Assembly: GCA_029204225.1 (NCBI GenBank)
Contig: CM055110.1
Span: forward strand, 18,967,501 to 19,031,500
Length of the DNA: 64,000 nucleotides
From: Diphasiastrum complanatum
Lineage: Eukaryota > Streptophyta > Lycopodiopsida > Lycopodiales > Lycopodiaceae
Reading direction: 5' to 3'
Program-made: the position numbers and the translations under genes
Notes under the pieces: generated by a model
Seen by the model: only the letters and a program-made list of their open reading frames with translations
Databases searched by the model: none
What the model was told of the DNA's origin: nothing
Shown here: positions 12,120 to 24,200 of the stretch, one piece after another
How positions within the stretch are numbered: the stretch's first letter is position 1
Layout of the letters: every line of letters starts with the position of its first letter

Positions 12120-15100
12120 TCAGGCGATTCTATTCACCATAATTTGGGCCCACTCTGCAGTTTCTTTCAATTGTTGGTCATCAGATGACAAACACTCATC
12201 AAGGAAATCTTTGTAGAAGACAAACTGCAGAAATAGGGGAGCTGCATTTGTGCCCAGAGTGTCTGCCAGATCACCCAGAACCCCAATAGCAGCTTTAGTA
12301 ACCAAATCATCCCTGCAAAAAATCATTTTTGTGAGTCATGAGAATTCATAATCTTCAATATTTTGTCAGACAAATCTAATAGTTATGCCTAGGTACTGAA
12401 CCCCTTTGACAACAATCAAAGATCATAAAAAGAAAGAAGAAGTTTGTCATCTCACCAACAAGTACATCACAGAAGTGTAGCTTAAAATTGTTCCACAATC
12501 GAAATGTTCAGATGAAAAACTTTTCTATGTGATTCAGCATTTGCTGACAGCCTCATTAAGCATATAGAAGCTGAATTCTCAAAAGGATGACTTACTCTTA
12601 CTAACTCTTATGTATTTTAAGAGGTCCAATCAACATGATACTATTCTCCACCAGCAATTTTCTATGCTTAAAAGTTGGATGAAATATAATAACTTGCCAG
12701 AGGATCAAGCAATACCTGTCTTTATCTTGATACACATTCTCGATAAATTGCAGGATGTGAGCTGCATAGGGGATCATCAGTTCGGCCTTAGACTTCTTAA
12801 AACCTTGAAAAATGCCTGAATATGCTTCAAAAATTCCATTACGTAACTGATTGCTGTAATCAATCATCTCATCATCCCGGTTTGCCTGTTGCGCAGCAAG
12901 TTCCGCTGCTCCTTGGAGCATTGGCATGGCATACATCAAATATTTCTCAAAATGTTCCTCTATTGCAAGAGCAATATCTCCGAAACATGAAAAGATGGGT
13001 GGTTTAACTGATCGGTGGAGCTGATTGCTTGAGAGATCCTTGAGGAGCTGTGTCATGATGCCATCACAAAAGGGTAGCACTTTATCATCGAGTGCCCTAC
13101 AAATGTCTCCCACAACTCCAACTGTCACCGCACATACTTGATACTCCTCAAAATTCTGAAGCCCCATTTCCAGGTATCTATAGAATTCCTGCATATACTT
13201 GCCAAACTCCACACCAGTAGCATATGCAAGTGCCCCGATCGCTAGCATTGCCTCCTCGTGTACTGTGGCACTCCTGCAGGCAAAGACCCGAAGAAACAAG
13301 CCCATCATCTGATCTGCGTACTGAACAATACCATACTTTGTTGCCTCGTTCGCCCCCAACTTCTGTATCATCACCTGTAGCACTCCACAAAGAAGAGCTT
13401 GCAATTCGCTCTGCTTTTCCTTGTCCTCTGATGAAAGGATCTGCATCTCCAGAGTGAGGTTCAGCTTTTGCAGAATCACTGGCACTAACTGCATTACAAC
13501 AGGTGCTGTGTCCTCAGTGGAACACCTTACAACCTCATTCAGTGTTTCATAGGCTGATGTCCGCAGCCTGGAATCTCCAGCCTCCTCTCGATCCGCAGTG
13601 GCTAGAAGAGCTTGTACAATATTCTGGAAGAATGGGGAAAGAGGAGAGGAAAGCCCTCCTGTTCCTTCGTAGCCCTGAGCCAGGAAATAGATTGCCCCAC
13701 AAACCTTCTCTGCAACATTGGGTTCATCCTTGATACTTCCCAGAAGCACTGTGAGGATGAGTGGCAGATTGGCTTGAGTGATGACAGGAGCATCCACACT
13801 AGGCCCGTGCAAGAACTCAAAGATTCTCCCAAGCGTCCACGCCGTTGTATCCTTCACATGATTGTTTTCGTCTTTCATTGCATTCAACATGAAATTGAGA
13901 GCAACATTCACGAGGGGAGTCAGCTTCTCCAAGGAAGGCCCCTCAAGGATGGATCCAAAAGCATATGTTGCTGCCTCACGGGACCTCCAGTCTAGCTTGG
14001 AAATGTTCTCCTCAACATATGGCATCACAAGAGGGACAATATCATCCCCCACATTCCTTGCCACAAGACCAAGACATGTCCCTCCAGCCATAGCCAGGTT
14101 CCATACCTCCTCATCTTGATCCTGATCCTCTTCCTGCTTGGTCAGTGTCCCCAGCAACATCGGGACTAGAGCCGGAAGCGCCTGCTTGATGAATCTGAAA
14201 TAAGGCACCTCGGAATCACCAGAAAAATCCCCTCCATATTCCTCTTGGATCTCAATCTCCTCATCACAGATTGAACTCCAAAACTCCATGGCTTGCAAAG
14301 ACACAGGCTCTTCATCTTCCTTCACTGCCTTGGAGGTTATAGCAAAGATGTCTTGCATGTAAGGAGCTAGTTTCTCATAGTAGGTGGAAGAGATAGAGAC
14401 CAGGCATTCAAAGGCTGCTTGCCTTACACGAACATCAGCAGAAAGAGTTGCCTCACAGATCACTCTCATGATGTAATCCCTCTCCATGTCGTTCTCAAAA
14501 TTGGTTTGTGCAAAATCTAGGGCATTGTACAACGCCCTTGTTGCTGCCAGCCGCACATCGTTGCTCGTCTCTGTGGCATTCATGCCTTGAACAACAGCAG
14601 TGAGGATGGAATTCACCTGCTCTTGAGCAAGCACATCGGCTGACACCTCCTCGCACACATAGCCAAGGGTTTCCAGCGTCGCCTGCTTCAGGTGAGAGAT
14701 GGGCTGCTCAGCCATGTTCTTAAGAAGAGATACCACAAGATCCGGCCACTCACCTTGTGGGAGCTCTACGGCAGCTATCTTTGCGATCACCTGGGCAGAT
14801 GTCTGATGCGCTTCAGGAGCAGCCGAGGACAGGGTCTGGAGAAGGGATGCCTTAATCTGGCCCTTCACGGCAGGATCTAGGGCCAGCCATTGCTGCGCTA
14901 ATTCCCCCTTCCGCTGCACCTCCTTTGCATCAAGCGAGTTCTTCAGGATCAAACCAGCAAGCTTGCGGCTCTCCGCAGGCTTCTCATTATTCCCAAGCTC
15001 ATGCGAAAGCGACAGCAGAAAAGCCGCAACATTCTGTTCCTGGAACTGCCTCAGATTCTCTTCTGCAAGCTTGCGGACCGCCCCATCTGCAGACTGCGCA

Positions 15101-15132
15101 TTCAACAGAACCTGCGTAACCTCCAGCGCCAT
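12120..15132 (-). CDS. KPNB1: importin subunit beta-1
   Basis: Nuclear-import receptor that binds importin-alpha/cargo and nucleoporins and is released by Ran-GTP. Two coding exons: 15132-12716 and 12312-12120, joined across a 403-bp GT-AG intron (donor CAG|GTATTG, acceptor TGCAG|GG). The joined frame is 2610 nt, 869 residues, close to the 870 of the Arabidopsis protein. The start MALEVTQVLLNAQSADG matches plant orthologues. Residues about 20-100 form the importin-beta N-terminal Ran-binding domain, and HEAT repeats fill the rest. The acidic loop is present (KQEEDQDQDEEVWN), as are SRKLAGLILKN, VKQATLETLGY-like and NECLSS-like blocks (here DECLSSDDQ near the C-terminus). No breaks. Without the intron the first exon would run on into unrelated residues, which supports the splice. 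WAPL ends 6.1 kb upstream on the same strand. Confidence 0.97.
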
Positions 15133-15500
15133 TCCGATCGATCACCACGATCCTGAATTCAGATCAATCCAGACACAAAAACCCAAAACAGAGATCCTCA
15201 CATCCTTTCCGCTCACCCAATTCCCCTTCAAACCCTCAAATCAGAGCAGCTCACCCAATTCCCCTTCAAAGGCGCCCCCTTACTAGGGGCCAATGCCATA
15301 CAATTGCACAACGATCAACCCTTCATCGCGATCCACCCTCTTTTCTCTCCTCTTTTCTCTTCTCTTCCTCTCTTCCGCCATCGCCATCGCCACCCTCATA
15401 TCTCCCTCTTCCTTTCCCTTGCCGATCCATCCCCAGAGAGAAATTTCCAACCGACTGGATCGTGCCACGTGCCTTGATCTGACCGACCAATGCCTTTAAT
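15133..15500 (-). promoter_or_regulatory. GA-rich 5' UTR/proximal promoter of importin beta
   Basis: On the minus strand the 350 bases before the start codon are GA-rich (TC-rich on the plus strand, mainly 15335-15420), as is common in plant housekeeping 5' UTRs. A 22-bp direct repeat GCTCACCCAATTCCCCTTCAAA occurs at 15211-15232 and 15249-15270. No TATA box is evident close by. The transcription start cannot be placed from sequence alone. Confidence 0.45.
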
Positions 15501-16423
15501 CGTGGCAAGATCAGAACCGTTCATACAGTATACAAGCCCGATCCGTGTCCGTTCCTTATTTTAATTTTCTAGTATTTCCTAATTATTCGATAGTGTAATA
15601 TTTTACCTATTTTATAAAATAATAGAGGACTATGGCCACCTGTCATGGGCCCCAGTGTGCCAGGTGTCGACGTACCAATGGACTGGACACTAAACAGGAA
15701 AGGTCTTTTACTACACGTGGCCGCCTTACAGTAGCTGATTATTTGACGGGCTGCAGCGTTGACATTTGACGGGCGTTGTGCACATGAGGCCCATTTTGAC
15801 TGCCCAGAAACTGATGTGAAAGAGACGTGAAGGGCAGTGAAACCTTCGAACGCGTCAATTTGACGAGCTAGCGTAACAGAGGACTCCTGATTTGTAACCC
15901 ACGGTCCGGGGTGCGTGTTTGACTGGATATGGAAGATTTTTTTTGGGTACATGGCCTACAATTAAATATTTTTACTCGCGAGGTGGAATTTTGGTTTGGC
16001 ATCAATTTTTTTTTCTCGTGCACCTTGTGCACGTCGAAAAAATTTATCCTTTTTTGCACCCCATTTTCCGCCTGAAAAGTGCGCATAAAAAAAATTTTAC
16101 TTGACAAAAAAACTATAAATTCACGTCACGGAAGGGCTTTGGAGGGGGACCTTCCCTCCTCCCCCTAACCATATAAAAATCGAAGTCTAATCACAAGAGC
16201 TTGAAAAAAAAATGCATCTTAAATTCACCTTAAGTATACACCCGCAGTTGCCATTTTGCATACATCAAACACCATTATCACATTATTTGCCATGAAATTA
16301 TACAAGAAAATTTACATTCATCAAGAGTCAAGTTCCAAGTTTGCATGGTACCTTAATGCCTACATGTTGCTAGGAATTCCACCAATCCCAAAACAAACTA
16401 TTTCCTTTGATGCTCCTTATTGG

Positions 16424-16428
<5 letters not shown>
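15501..16428. other. intergenic, no gene seen
   Basis: AT-rich DNA with runs of A and T at 15945-16110 and a small CGTGCACCTTGTGCACG palindrome at 16016-16032. No protein motif or element end was recognised. Confidence 0.5.
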
Positions 16429-16473
<45 letters not shown>

Positions 16474-16482
16474 CGCTCTCTC
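16429..16482. repeat. (TC)n microsatellite
   Basis: Perfect TC dinucleotides to about 16470, ending in GCTCGCTCTCTC. It forms the left border of a roughly 205-bp segment whose right border is another TC tract. Confidence 0.95.
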
Positions 16483-16684
16483 AACTGGGCCACATGAAGG
16501 AGGCTAACACTGATGGTTGCCTCTGGTGGCAACCTCCAAAAATGTGGGGGCATGCCACATGTCAAAGGTAGAGTGCTACCTCTGACCTATGTGTCATCAT
16601 GTCATTGGACATGTTTCTGCCAGTTGGCAGAGGCTGCCTCCAGAGGTTGACTGTTTTCCCTCCTACTTCCCCCATGTGGGCATG

Positions 16685-16686
<2 letters not shown>
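16483..16686. repeat. imperfect inverted repeat between two TC tracts
   Basis: The left half (GCCACATGAAGGAGG, then GGTTGCCTCTGGTGGCAACC) and the right half (CAGAGGCTGCCTCCAGAGGTTGAC, then CCTCCTACTTCCCCCATGTGG) are roughly complementary, so the segment can fold back. The inner part of the left half is itself palindromic. It looks like a small non-autonomous element, but no target-site duplication was found because both flanks are TC repeats. Confidence 0.45.

Positions 16687-16739
<53 letters not shown>
16687..16739. repeat. (TC)n microsatellite
   Basis: A perfect run of TC dinucleotides about 53 bases long, in the same orientation as the tract 205 bp to its left. Confidence 0.95.
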
Positions 16740-16742
<3 letters not shown>

Positions 16743-18009
16743 AATAATTGTCACTTGAAGACTTTTTTGAACTAGCCTAGGAGAGCAAGTCAAATTTCAT
16801 TTGAAAGGAATGGTAATAACTAACACATCAAGACTAATGCCATTAGAAAATGATACCCTTCATATGGAAAGGAATGTGTGCCATTCAAATTTCCAACATG
16901 CTTGTGCTCATGGTATGTAGCCTCTTGCATAAGTGGTATCTATTTAAATCAAGTTTCTATTTATTGAATAGATAAGCATTGCAAAGAATGAAAGGGCCTC
17001 GTGTTCTTCTATTATTACCTTGTATGATTTTGGAAAGGTCTTGCTTTTCATTAGGATTATCCATATATGATATTTACATTATACATCCAAGTTGTCAAGC
17101 ATAGCTAATCTAACAAAGATAATCTATTTAATGATAGTAGCTTTTACTTCTCTATAGCAACGAATCAGATGGCCCAACTTGTTGATCAAGAAAAGCTATT
17201 GTGGCTACACTGGCTCTACGTCAAGGGCGGGCTTCATCGTTGTTGATGTTGTTCCTCCATGCCTCTCTGTGTTGTGCATCCATTCGCAGTTTCAAGGAGC
17301 GGTCGATGCTACTCATCACTTGCTCCCTCTTCTTGGTTTTCAATTGTTGTTGCACCTTTTTTAGAACCTCCATATCCTATTCTATTTTCCTATCTTATCT
17401 TTTTGTTTTTGCCTTTTACCTTCATTTCATAGCATTTCAAGACAAGGAGCAACTTCACTTGTTCGATCATCTTGATGAACAATCCAACATGGTTCGAAGT
17501 AGATCAAAGGGCAACCATGAAGCAAATCTGATCCAATTCCATATCAAAGCAACTCCAACAATTAAACCAAATTAATCACAACGTAGATCCAATAGACATC
17601 AAATCTAAAAGAACTAGTATCAAATACAAAGTGTGCTACAAATAATCACATCAAGCAAATTCTGTTACTAACTAGATTGTACCTGAAATGACAACATGCA
17701 ATTGCACCAACCACTCTCTCTTATGGAACGACATCCAAAACTTCATCAAATGATAGTTCGGAATTCAACCATGCAGCTTGGTACTACAAAATAAGTACCA
17801 CATTAGTCTGGGGAGCATATTGGACATTTATGGAGCCTAACGAAACTATGCAATTGCGTAATGAATACCAATAATGTAAATAAATAACGAGGGCTTTTAC
17901 AACTTCGATTTTATAAGTTATGTCATTTAATTAGTCAAACCTCGCATAACTATGCACTTGTATTCGCACAAAAATATCGATAATTTGTTGTGACTACTTT
18001 CGTCTGTTG
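16740..18009. other. intergenic, unassigned
   Basis: No recognised gene. A 124-residue plus-strand frame at 17201-17575 is rich in Phe, Leu and Ser and has no known motif; the opposite strand is rich in Glu, Lys and Asn codons and could be a decayed gag, but I cannot show that. Confidence 0.4.
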
Positions 18010-18804
18010 ATCTAGTTGCTTACTAGCATTCTTCGATTTGAGGACCTTGCAATCCTAGATCTCATGATTAGTGCGTTTACAATACTTATAGAACATCTTC
18101 TTCTTCAACTGTGGATTTGATAATTGTTCTTGACTTTGAGTCGGTTTATGATTTGATGCGGATTGCTTAGAGCTTTTCTATTTCTGTTGTTTTGAACCTT
18201 TGTTGACATATAGAGCATGAGATGAAGAAGTCAACGAAGCGTCCTGACTTCTTTGATTATCTTCTTGCAGCAACATAGTGATAATTGTGTAAGTATTAAA
18301 TTTGAGTGTGTCGATATGATCATCACCCAGTTCTCATATATAAGGGCAAGCTTGAAAGCAATGTCATGGTTGCGTCTTGATCGACTTCCGACAATGGCCA
18401 TCTGTTGCAAGAAATTCTTAAACTGGTTAACATGATTCTAAAGTGAATCACCATTCGACATCTTGAGACTGAGGAACTTTCTTCGTAGATGTAACTTAGA
18501 AGTTACGTCCCTCACATCATATAATAAGCTCAGGATGTCCCATACTTTTTTTCGAAGTTTGAGCTTCAGCTATGTGGCCAATCTGAGTGTCTGATATATG
18601 GAGAATAATAAGCGTGAAAGCTTTACCATCATTCGACTTCCATTTTGAGTCGATTGTATCGTCTTCAAGCTTCTCTGCTGTACCTGTGACAACATCCCAC
18701 AACTCATTGGCGATTAGCAAGTTCTTCATCTTAAATTTCCACAAGTAGTAATTGGATTCATTCAGCTTGTCTGCGATAAGACCGGCTTTACTTTGAGAAT
18801 CCAT
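18010..18804 (-). pseudogene. Ty1/copia gag relic
   Basis: Starting at the ATG at 18804, the frame has the plant copia gag N-terminus (KLNESNYYLWKFKMKNLL, then a Trp-Asp-Val-Val block). It then breaks down but stays recognisable through the gag middle region and into a zinc knuckle near 18090, whose first Cys is now Tyr and which contains a stop (the remaining part reads CKRTNHEI, stop, DC). No protease, integrase or reverse transcriptase follows on the left, so this is a truncated piece. Confidence 0.75.
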
Positions 18805-19204
18805 TTGGAACTTTAATCTGTCGATATATCGATGACGTTAAGAGAGAGATACCGTGTTTCGCTACAATTGAAAATCAACTATCTGATATTAAAATTTGAT
18901 ATGACCAATTGATATTGTAAAAAGTAGCAAATGACATCGATTTGATATCGCAAAAGATATTATCACCTGTGAGCAATTCCCAAGTATTTCTGCAAACTGT
19001 GTAAAAACATGCATAATACTGCAGAATTGGATAATAAGTGGATGAAGATTAAAAAATAGATTAGTCAATAATCAGGAGAATAATCCAACATAATTGTGTG
19101 CCACTTAGATCTTTTCGGACCCATCTATGTGAGAACCAATTCCTTTGTATTGTAAAATCTCCAATTTCATTTGTCTAATACAAGAGTTCAATTTTCTCCT
19201 CTGT
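18805..19204. other. flank of the copia relic
   Basis: AT-rich sequence upstream of the gag start on the minus strand, possibly the element's leader. A TGATATC/GATATC-rich stretch lies near 18890-18960. No LTR end could be fixed. Confidence 0.3.
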
Positions 19205-19290
19205 TTGTGTGTGTATGTGTGTGTGTGTGTGTGTGTAGCGCGCACGTGTGCACACGCACACGTGTGCATGTGCACGTGCACGTGCACGTG
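19205..19290. repeat. alternating purine-pyrimidine tract (TG)n then CACGTG-rich
   Basis: About 85 bases of almost unbroken purine-pyrimidine alternation: (TG)n to about 19236, one AG phase break, then GCGCGCACGTGTGCACACGC and repeats of GTGCAC to 19290. Such tracts favour left-handed DNA. It lies about 1.9 kb downstream of the WAPL stop codon. Confidence 0.9.
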
Positions 19291-21224
19291 GAGACTCTTT
19301 TACTTCTCTAAAAGGTATTCACAAAAATTAGATGCTACTAGGCAAATATTTTGCTATTTTTGTAGCATTAAAACAAAGTGTTGGACGTAAAAATCCAAAT
19401 TGTCATTTTTGCCACACTTTACCAAACCTTTTAAGTCTCCATACAAGTTCTCCCTACAAATCACCTTTTAGCATTTCAACCATAAAGAAAAGCATCAACT
19501 ATATCCTTTGTGAGAATTACAAATAAAAATATCAATTAACTATATATATTACCATTACATGGCTCCATGTTTTCTTTCTATTAACATTGTCGTCAAAATT
19601 ATTGGTAACCAACATTTCATATGATATCATGAGTTCTAAATACATGTAACCAAAAGCCTTATACCATCCAAAAGCCAAATTAAATAACTCATGAAAATCA
19701 TGTATTCAAAGCACTACATATAATATGTTCTCAACTATAACATCTTCACATCCTTACTACCTATATTTATTTGATTGAGATATTAATCATAATAAACACT
19801 CTGAGATTCTTCTTCAGACAATAAACACTTAACACTTTGCAGTAATCTTCAATCTTTAGTGCCCTCACCTCTAGACAAGTGATAGAAACTCCAAATGATA
19901 ATCTTCGCATGTATGTATGAAGGCTAATGTGGTCATGTGTTTGCAGATAACTTGAACCCACTATTGGGTGCTAATGAAGTGAGTGGGATGTTGTAGCATC
20001 TTATCCACGCTAGACATGATGGATTGATGGTTTGAGACGTCTCCATAGAGTTGAAGATTGTCTCCTTTGTTATGTTGGGTATGATCCTAGAAACACACAT
20101 ATACATGTACCATGTTTAATGATTATGATTGCATACATAGCATATTCTACTATTATGCAACCAAAAAACATACATTTTATATATTTTGCAAAAACACTAC
20201 AACATAATAGCAAAAAGTTGCCTACTTCTAGAGAAAATCAGTATTATTATGTAAGTCAACATTTGGATGTTACATTCTTTATTTGACTGTTTGGACACTT
20301 TCGTAATAAAGATAAAAAACAAATTTTGAGACTGAATTTTGCACATTCCAGAATAGTTCCAAGTCCACTTGTTTTTAGAAAATTACAAAAATTCTGAAAC
20401 TTTTCCTTCACCTGCATAATGGGTTTTGACACCATGGTATAACATGAAGACAAGCATGCATTGGCTTTTGCCCCTAATTTTCATGAACATAGTTTAAAAT
20501 TTAAGTCATTGCTCAAATGAAGGCAAACAACAGTATGCGTGTTCATGCGAGTGTTCTGTGCTATCAATTTCTTTTACAGCTCAAGTTTGCGTGTTCCTGC
20601 GAGTGTTCTGTGCTATCAATTTCTTTTACAGCTCAAGTTTCCATGTTCATCAGGCCCTCCTGGTTGGTTCTAACAATGATATTGCTCACCACAATAACAA
20701 GATTCAAGTCCTTTTAGTGCTGCGAACAATTGTGTACTTGAACTTCTGAGGCCTCAGAAAAAGATGCACCCAAATTTCGGACACATGCTGATGTCAAGCT
20801 TGTAGAAAACTTTTGTACTACAATCCATAAATAAGGCTTCACATGAGAATACCACTATCACCTTGCCAAAATTCCTTGGCAGAGATTGATATAATAAGAA
20901 CCCAACTAAAATTCTTGTATCAGCTAAAATACACAGAATTCTGAAATTGACCAAATTCTAATGCCTGTCCAATTGATACTTTACTCCCCATTCTCCTATT
21001 GATTTACTTGGTGATTTAAGGGCATTTACTTCTTTCATTGATTATGGATTCCTGAGCAAATTGCCACATATCAAGCTCAACATCTCTGCAATACTGCTGC
21101 CTAGTGAAAGAATTGCTGAATACAATTTTGATGATCAGTTCTCACACGAATTAGTCTTGCGTTTGCACTTTGGAAGGACTATAACATCCCACTGCATGGA
21201 AATTCTCAAAACTGCTAGCTACTT
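19291..21224. other. 3' flank of WAPL, no separate gene
   Basis: No gene recognised. The part nearest 21224 should include the WAPL 3' UTR on the minus strand; the polyadenylation site cannot be placed. It contains a 52-bp tandem duplication (20536-20639). Confidence 0.5.
20536..20639. repeat. 52-bp tandem duplication
   Basis: Two adjacent copies, 20536-20587 and 20588-20639, that differ at one position I could see (GTTCATGCG versus GTTCCTGCG). Confidence 0.9.
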
Positions 21225-24200
21225 TCAGGGCTGCTTGCATGAATCAATCACACGTCTCACAACAGCATGCGTCTCTGCCGAAAGCATATTCAAAGAAAGA
21301 TGGAAAGCCTGCATTTCAGAAATCAAATGCTTAGGTTGCATCAAATGTTACCACAAACTTAGGATAGAATCAGCAGCAACCTTTTGCAGCACCAATATCC
21401 TGTTTAGACGAACTATCTGTAACTGTGCCATTTATAATCGACCGAATGATACATCTAGCTGCCAAACCTATGTTGCTAAAATTGAGTCTTTACCACAAAA
21501 CGCTCCAAAACAGGTACGAGTGAAAGCAAGCCCTCCCCTGGTAATGATTCCGAAATAGCCAGGCGCACATGGTCACTGTTATATCAAAAAACGTTTAAGC
21601 CATTATTGACGAAAAAGTGCTACATTAGTTAAGCAAGGAGCAAGTGAGAACACAAGCACAGCAAGCATTGTCAGATATTTGCCAGTTGCAAAAATAAACT
21701 ACCTACACCAGGACAACATTTCATAAACTTTACAAAAATGAAACATGTCATGTTTAACTTAATGGAGTCAATTCCCAAACCTTCAGAAAATAACTTAGTC
21801 ATGCATATCACAAACTAAATAAGTCTACACCGTCTCTATTAAAATCAAAATCGTCAGCGCTCTAAAATATGTACAAACACACACAGACACCCAGTGTGCC
21901 AAGCTTCTCTCATCTCTCTAGAGGCAATGAACTTAAATGTTAAAGCTAGTGAAGTGAAGCTTTTTCTTCCTCACACCGTTGTCGGAAATATTACGACCTG
22001 TCACTTACATGATGCTCTTGACAGTTATAAATTAGACAAATTATTCAGTTGCGTGATATTGAGCTAGTGATAGAGAGCTATCTTTCCACAAGCTTTATTT
22101 TTGCATGGACAGTCCTAGTGAGATTCTAATGGCTTTTTGCTAGTTAGTTAAATAGTAGGTTAAAAGAAAAGCACGTAGTCATTTTAAGAAACAGAATCTG
22201 CCGTGGTGTAGTGCTTGTGCTCATAATGCTCATTTCCACATGCATAGTCGCCTTTTATGGAAAGTGTGCATGTATACGACAGAGAAAGGCTAACCTCTCC
22301 CTTGATAGAAAGGCGAGCAATAGAGCAGCATACGCCTCAACAATCATGTCTTCCGCTTCACGTTGTCCTTGCCTGAAATTTGCTTCACGATCCATCTGAA
22401 AAAATGTCAGTGTTAGCAAAACAAGGATATGGAATTTCTGAAACAAACTAGGTGTGTCCAATGTAAGCATGATGATGTCAATTTCTGCTTTAGAAAATGT
22501 CAAATTGCTCTTAGCTTCTATATATTTTAGCTAAAAAGCAACTGATAGCAGGATATATTGTTATTGTATTATCTGTGAAGTTGATAGAGTGAAGTCCCAA
22601 AATTAAGTCTCAAAAACTCTGAAGTGTAAGCAAAGACTATCGAACCTCAGCAATTGACTACTTATTCTGTCAAATAAATGGTTACTACAGAAAGAATTCG
22701 AGTGTAAAATCTGTCCTCAGCAATAGTTCTCTCTTTAACTGGTACTAAATCTTCAATATCAACTCTTAACAATTGAAATACAATGTCTTCAGAGTGTTCG
22801 AGATAAAGTTCCACTACTTACTTCAAAATAAGATATCAATTGTTAAACTCAAATCCTTCACCATATAGTGGTCAGATTAGATCCAAAGAATCGAATATAC
22901 TTCGTTCATTCAAAATTACATTACTCATACTGTTATAAGGACTAGAACACTGATCGGTTCGACAATCAAAGAGTTCTTTTCTACGATGCAAGATAAACGA
23001 CTGACAAAACAAAAGCACTCAGCACAATCAAGGACAGAGTAACTGAGAATGCGATATTAAAATTAGTGTTTGAACAAAGTACATATAGTTAGGAATGCAT
23101 AGACAGATGCATCCTTAGAGAATAGGTACGTCGCCTCAATTGTCATTGTATCTTTGTGCTAATCCAATGTAGTAGTGACACATGCACAATAGCTTAGGTG
23201 TCTTTATGCATATTGCTTATCCAATAAGAATTTAACACATAGAATTTGTGATGTTTAAAATAGTTGCAAATAAAGCTGACTAGTCTAGAATATTCTTTAT
23301 TCGAGTCAATTTGATAGTTAGGGATGTGCCGTTCCAATCAACATTTAAAATGTGTCCTTACACATCGTGACTATCAGTTCATCATTAAGGTATTACACAT
23401 TCAAGTCTTCATTTATTATTTATTCAAATGAATAAAATTGATCTTCCATGTAATGTGTTGAATAGCCTTTCTTTAGAGATGCATTCAGTTATAGGTCTTT
23501 TCTTCCAATATCAACCTTCATTATAAAGAAATATAATTGAATATAGAAAACATGCAATCAGGTATTACACCTTTGCACTAGACCCCAAGGACCTTCGCGC
23601 TCTCAGATCCTCGAAAGACAGGGATAGTCCAATCACGAGCTATGAGATCAATATCATGAGCTGGACAATGAATGACAACGTCTCCTCAGTCAGCCCAAAT
23701 GGACTACTGATAAATAAATCAGCCTTAGAAATGGCTATGTTGTGTTTTTTTTATTTGCCGAATTTCTGGTGAACTGCCAATGTAACCGAGGTTTTATATG
23801 AATATCATGTGATGCTTGAGATTTTTCAGGTTTTCCCTTCACCCAGCCTATGTATATCTCAGATACGTTGAAAGTTTTCAGCAAAGACCAACATTTTCAC
23901 CCAACCAGTCAATATGGGTTAAAATAACAATCACGGGCCACGTCCTAAAATATTACCGCCAAAAAATTGGGCAACGTGGCACGTGGAATTATCAAGTGCC
24001 AAGTTGAGGACAATGGTTCATGGGACCAAAACCAGGCCAAGTCTTTAAGATTAAGAGAATACTCAAAGTATAAGTGCCACCCATGGGTCAATCATCGTAA
24101 AAAACTGAGGAAATGACAAGGACCATTTGAACTTGAGAAAATGTCGACGGAACAACAAAAAGTTGAGCATGAGACTTTGACTTGGTTGCCAGTAGGTCTA

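Noticed and set aside
12601-12715. Continuation of the importin-beta first-exon frame beyond the splice donor
   Set aside because: Residues after the donor do not match the family, whereas splicing to 12312 restores the known C-terminus.
13224-15119. Several plus-strand frames across the importin-beta gene
   Set aside because: They are antisense shadows of a GC-rich conserved coding exon.
17201-17575. 124-residue hydrophobic frame that looks like a membrane protein
   Set aside because: Phe/Leu-rich composition arises from AT-rich and TC-rich sequence; no domain, no start context and no splice support.
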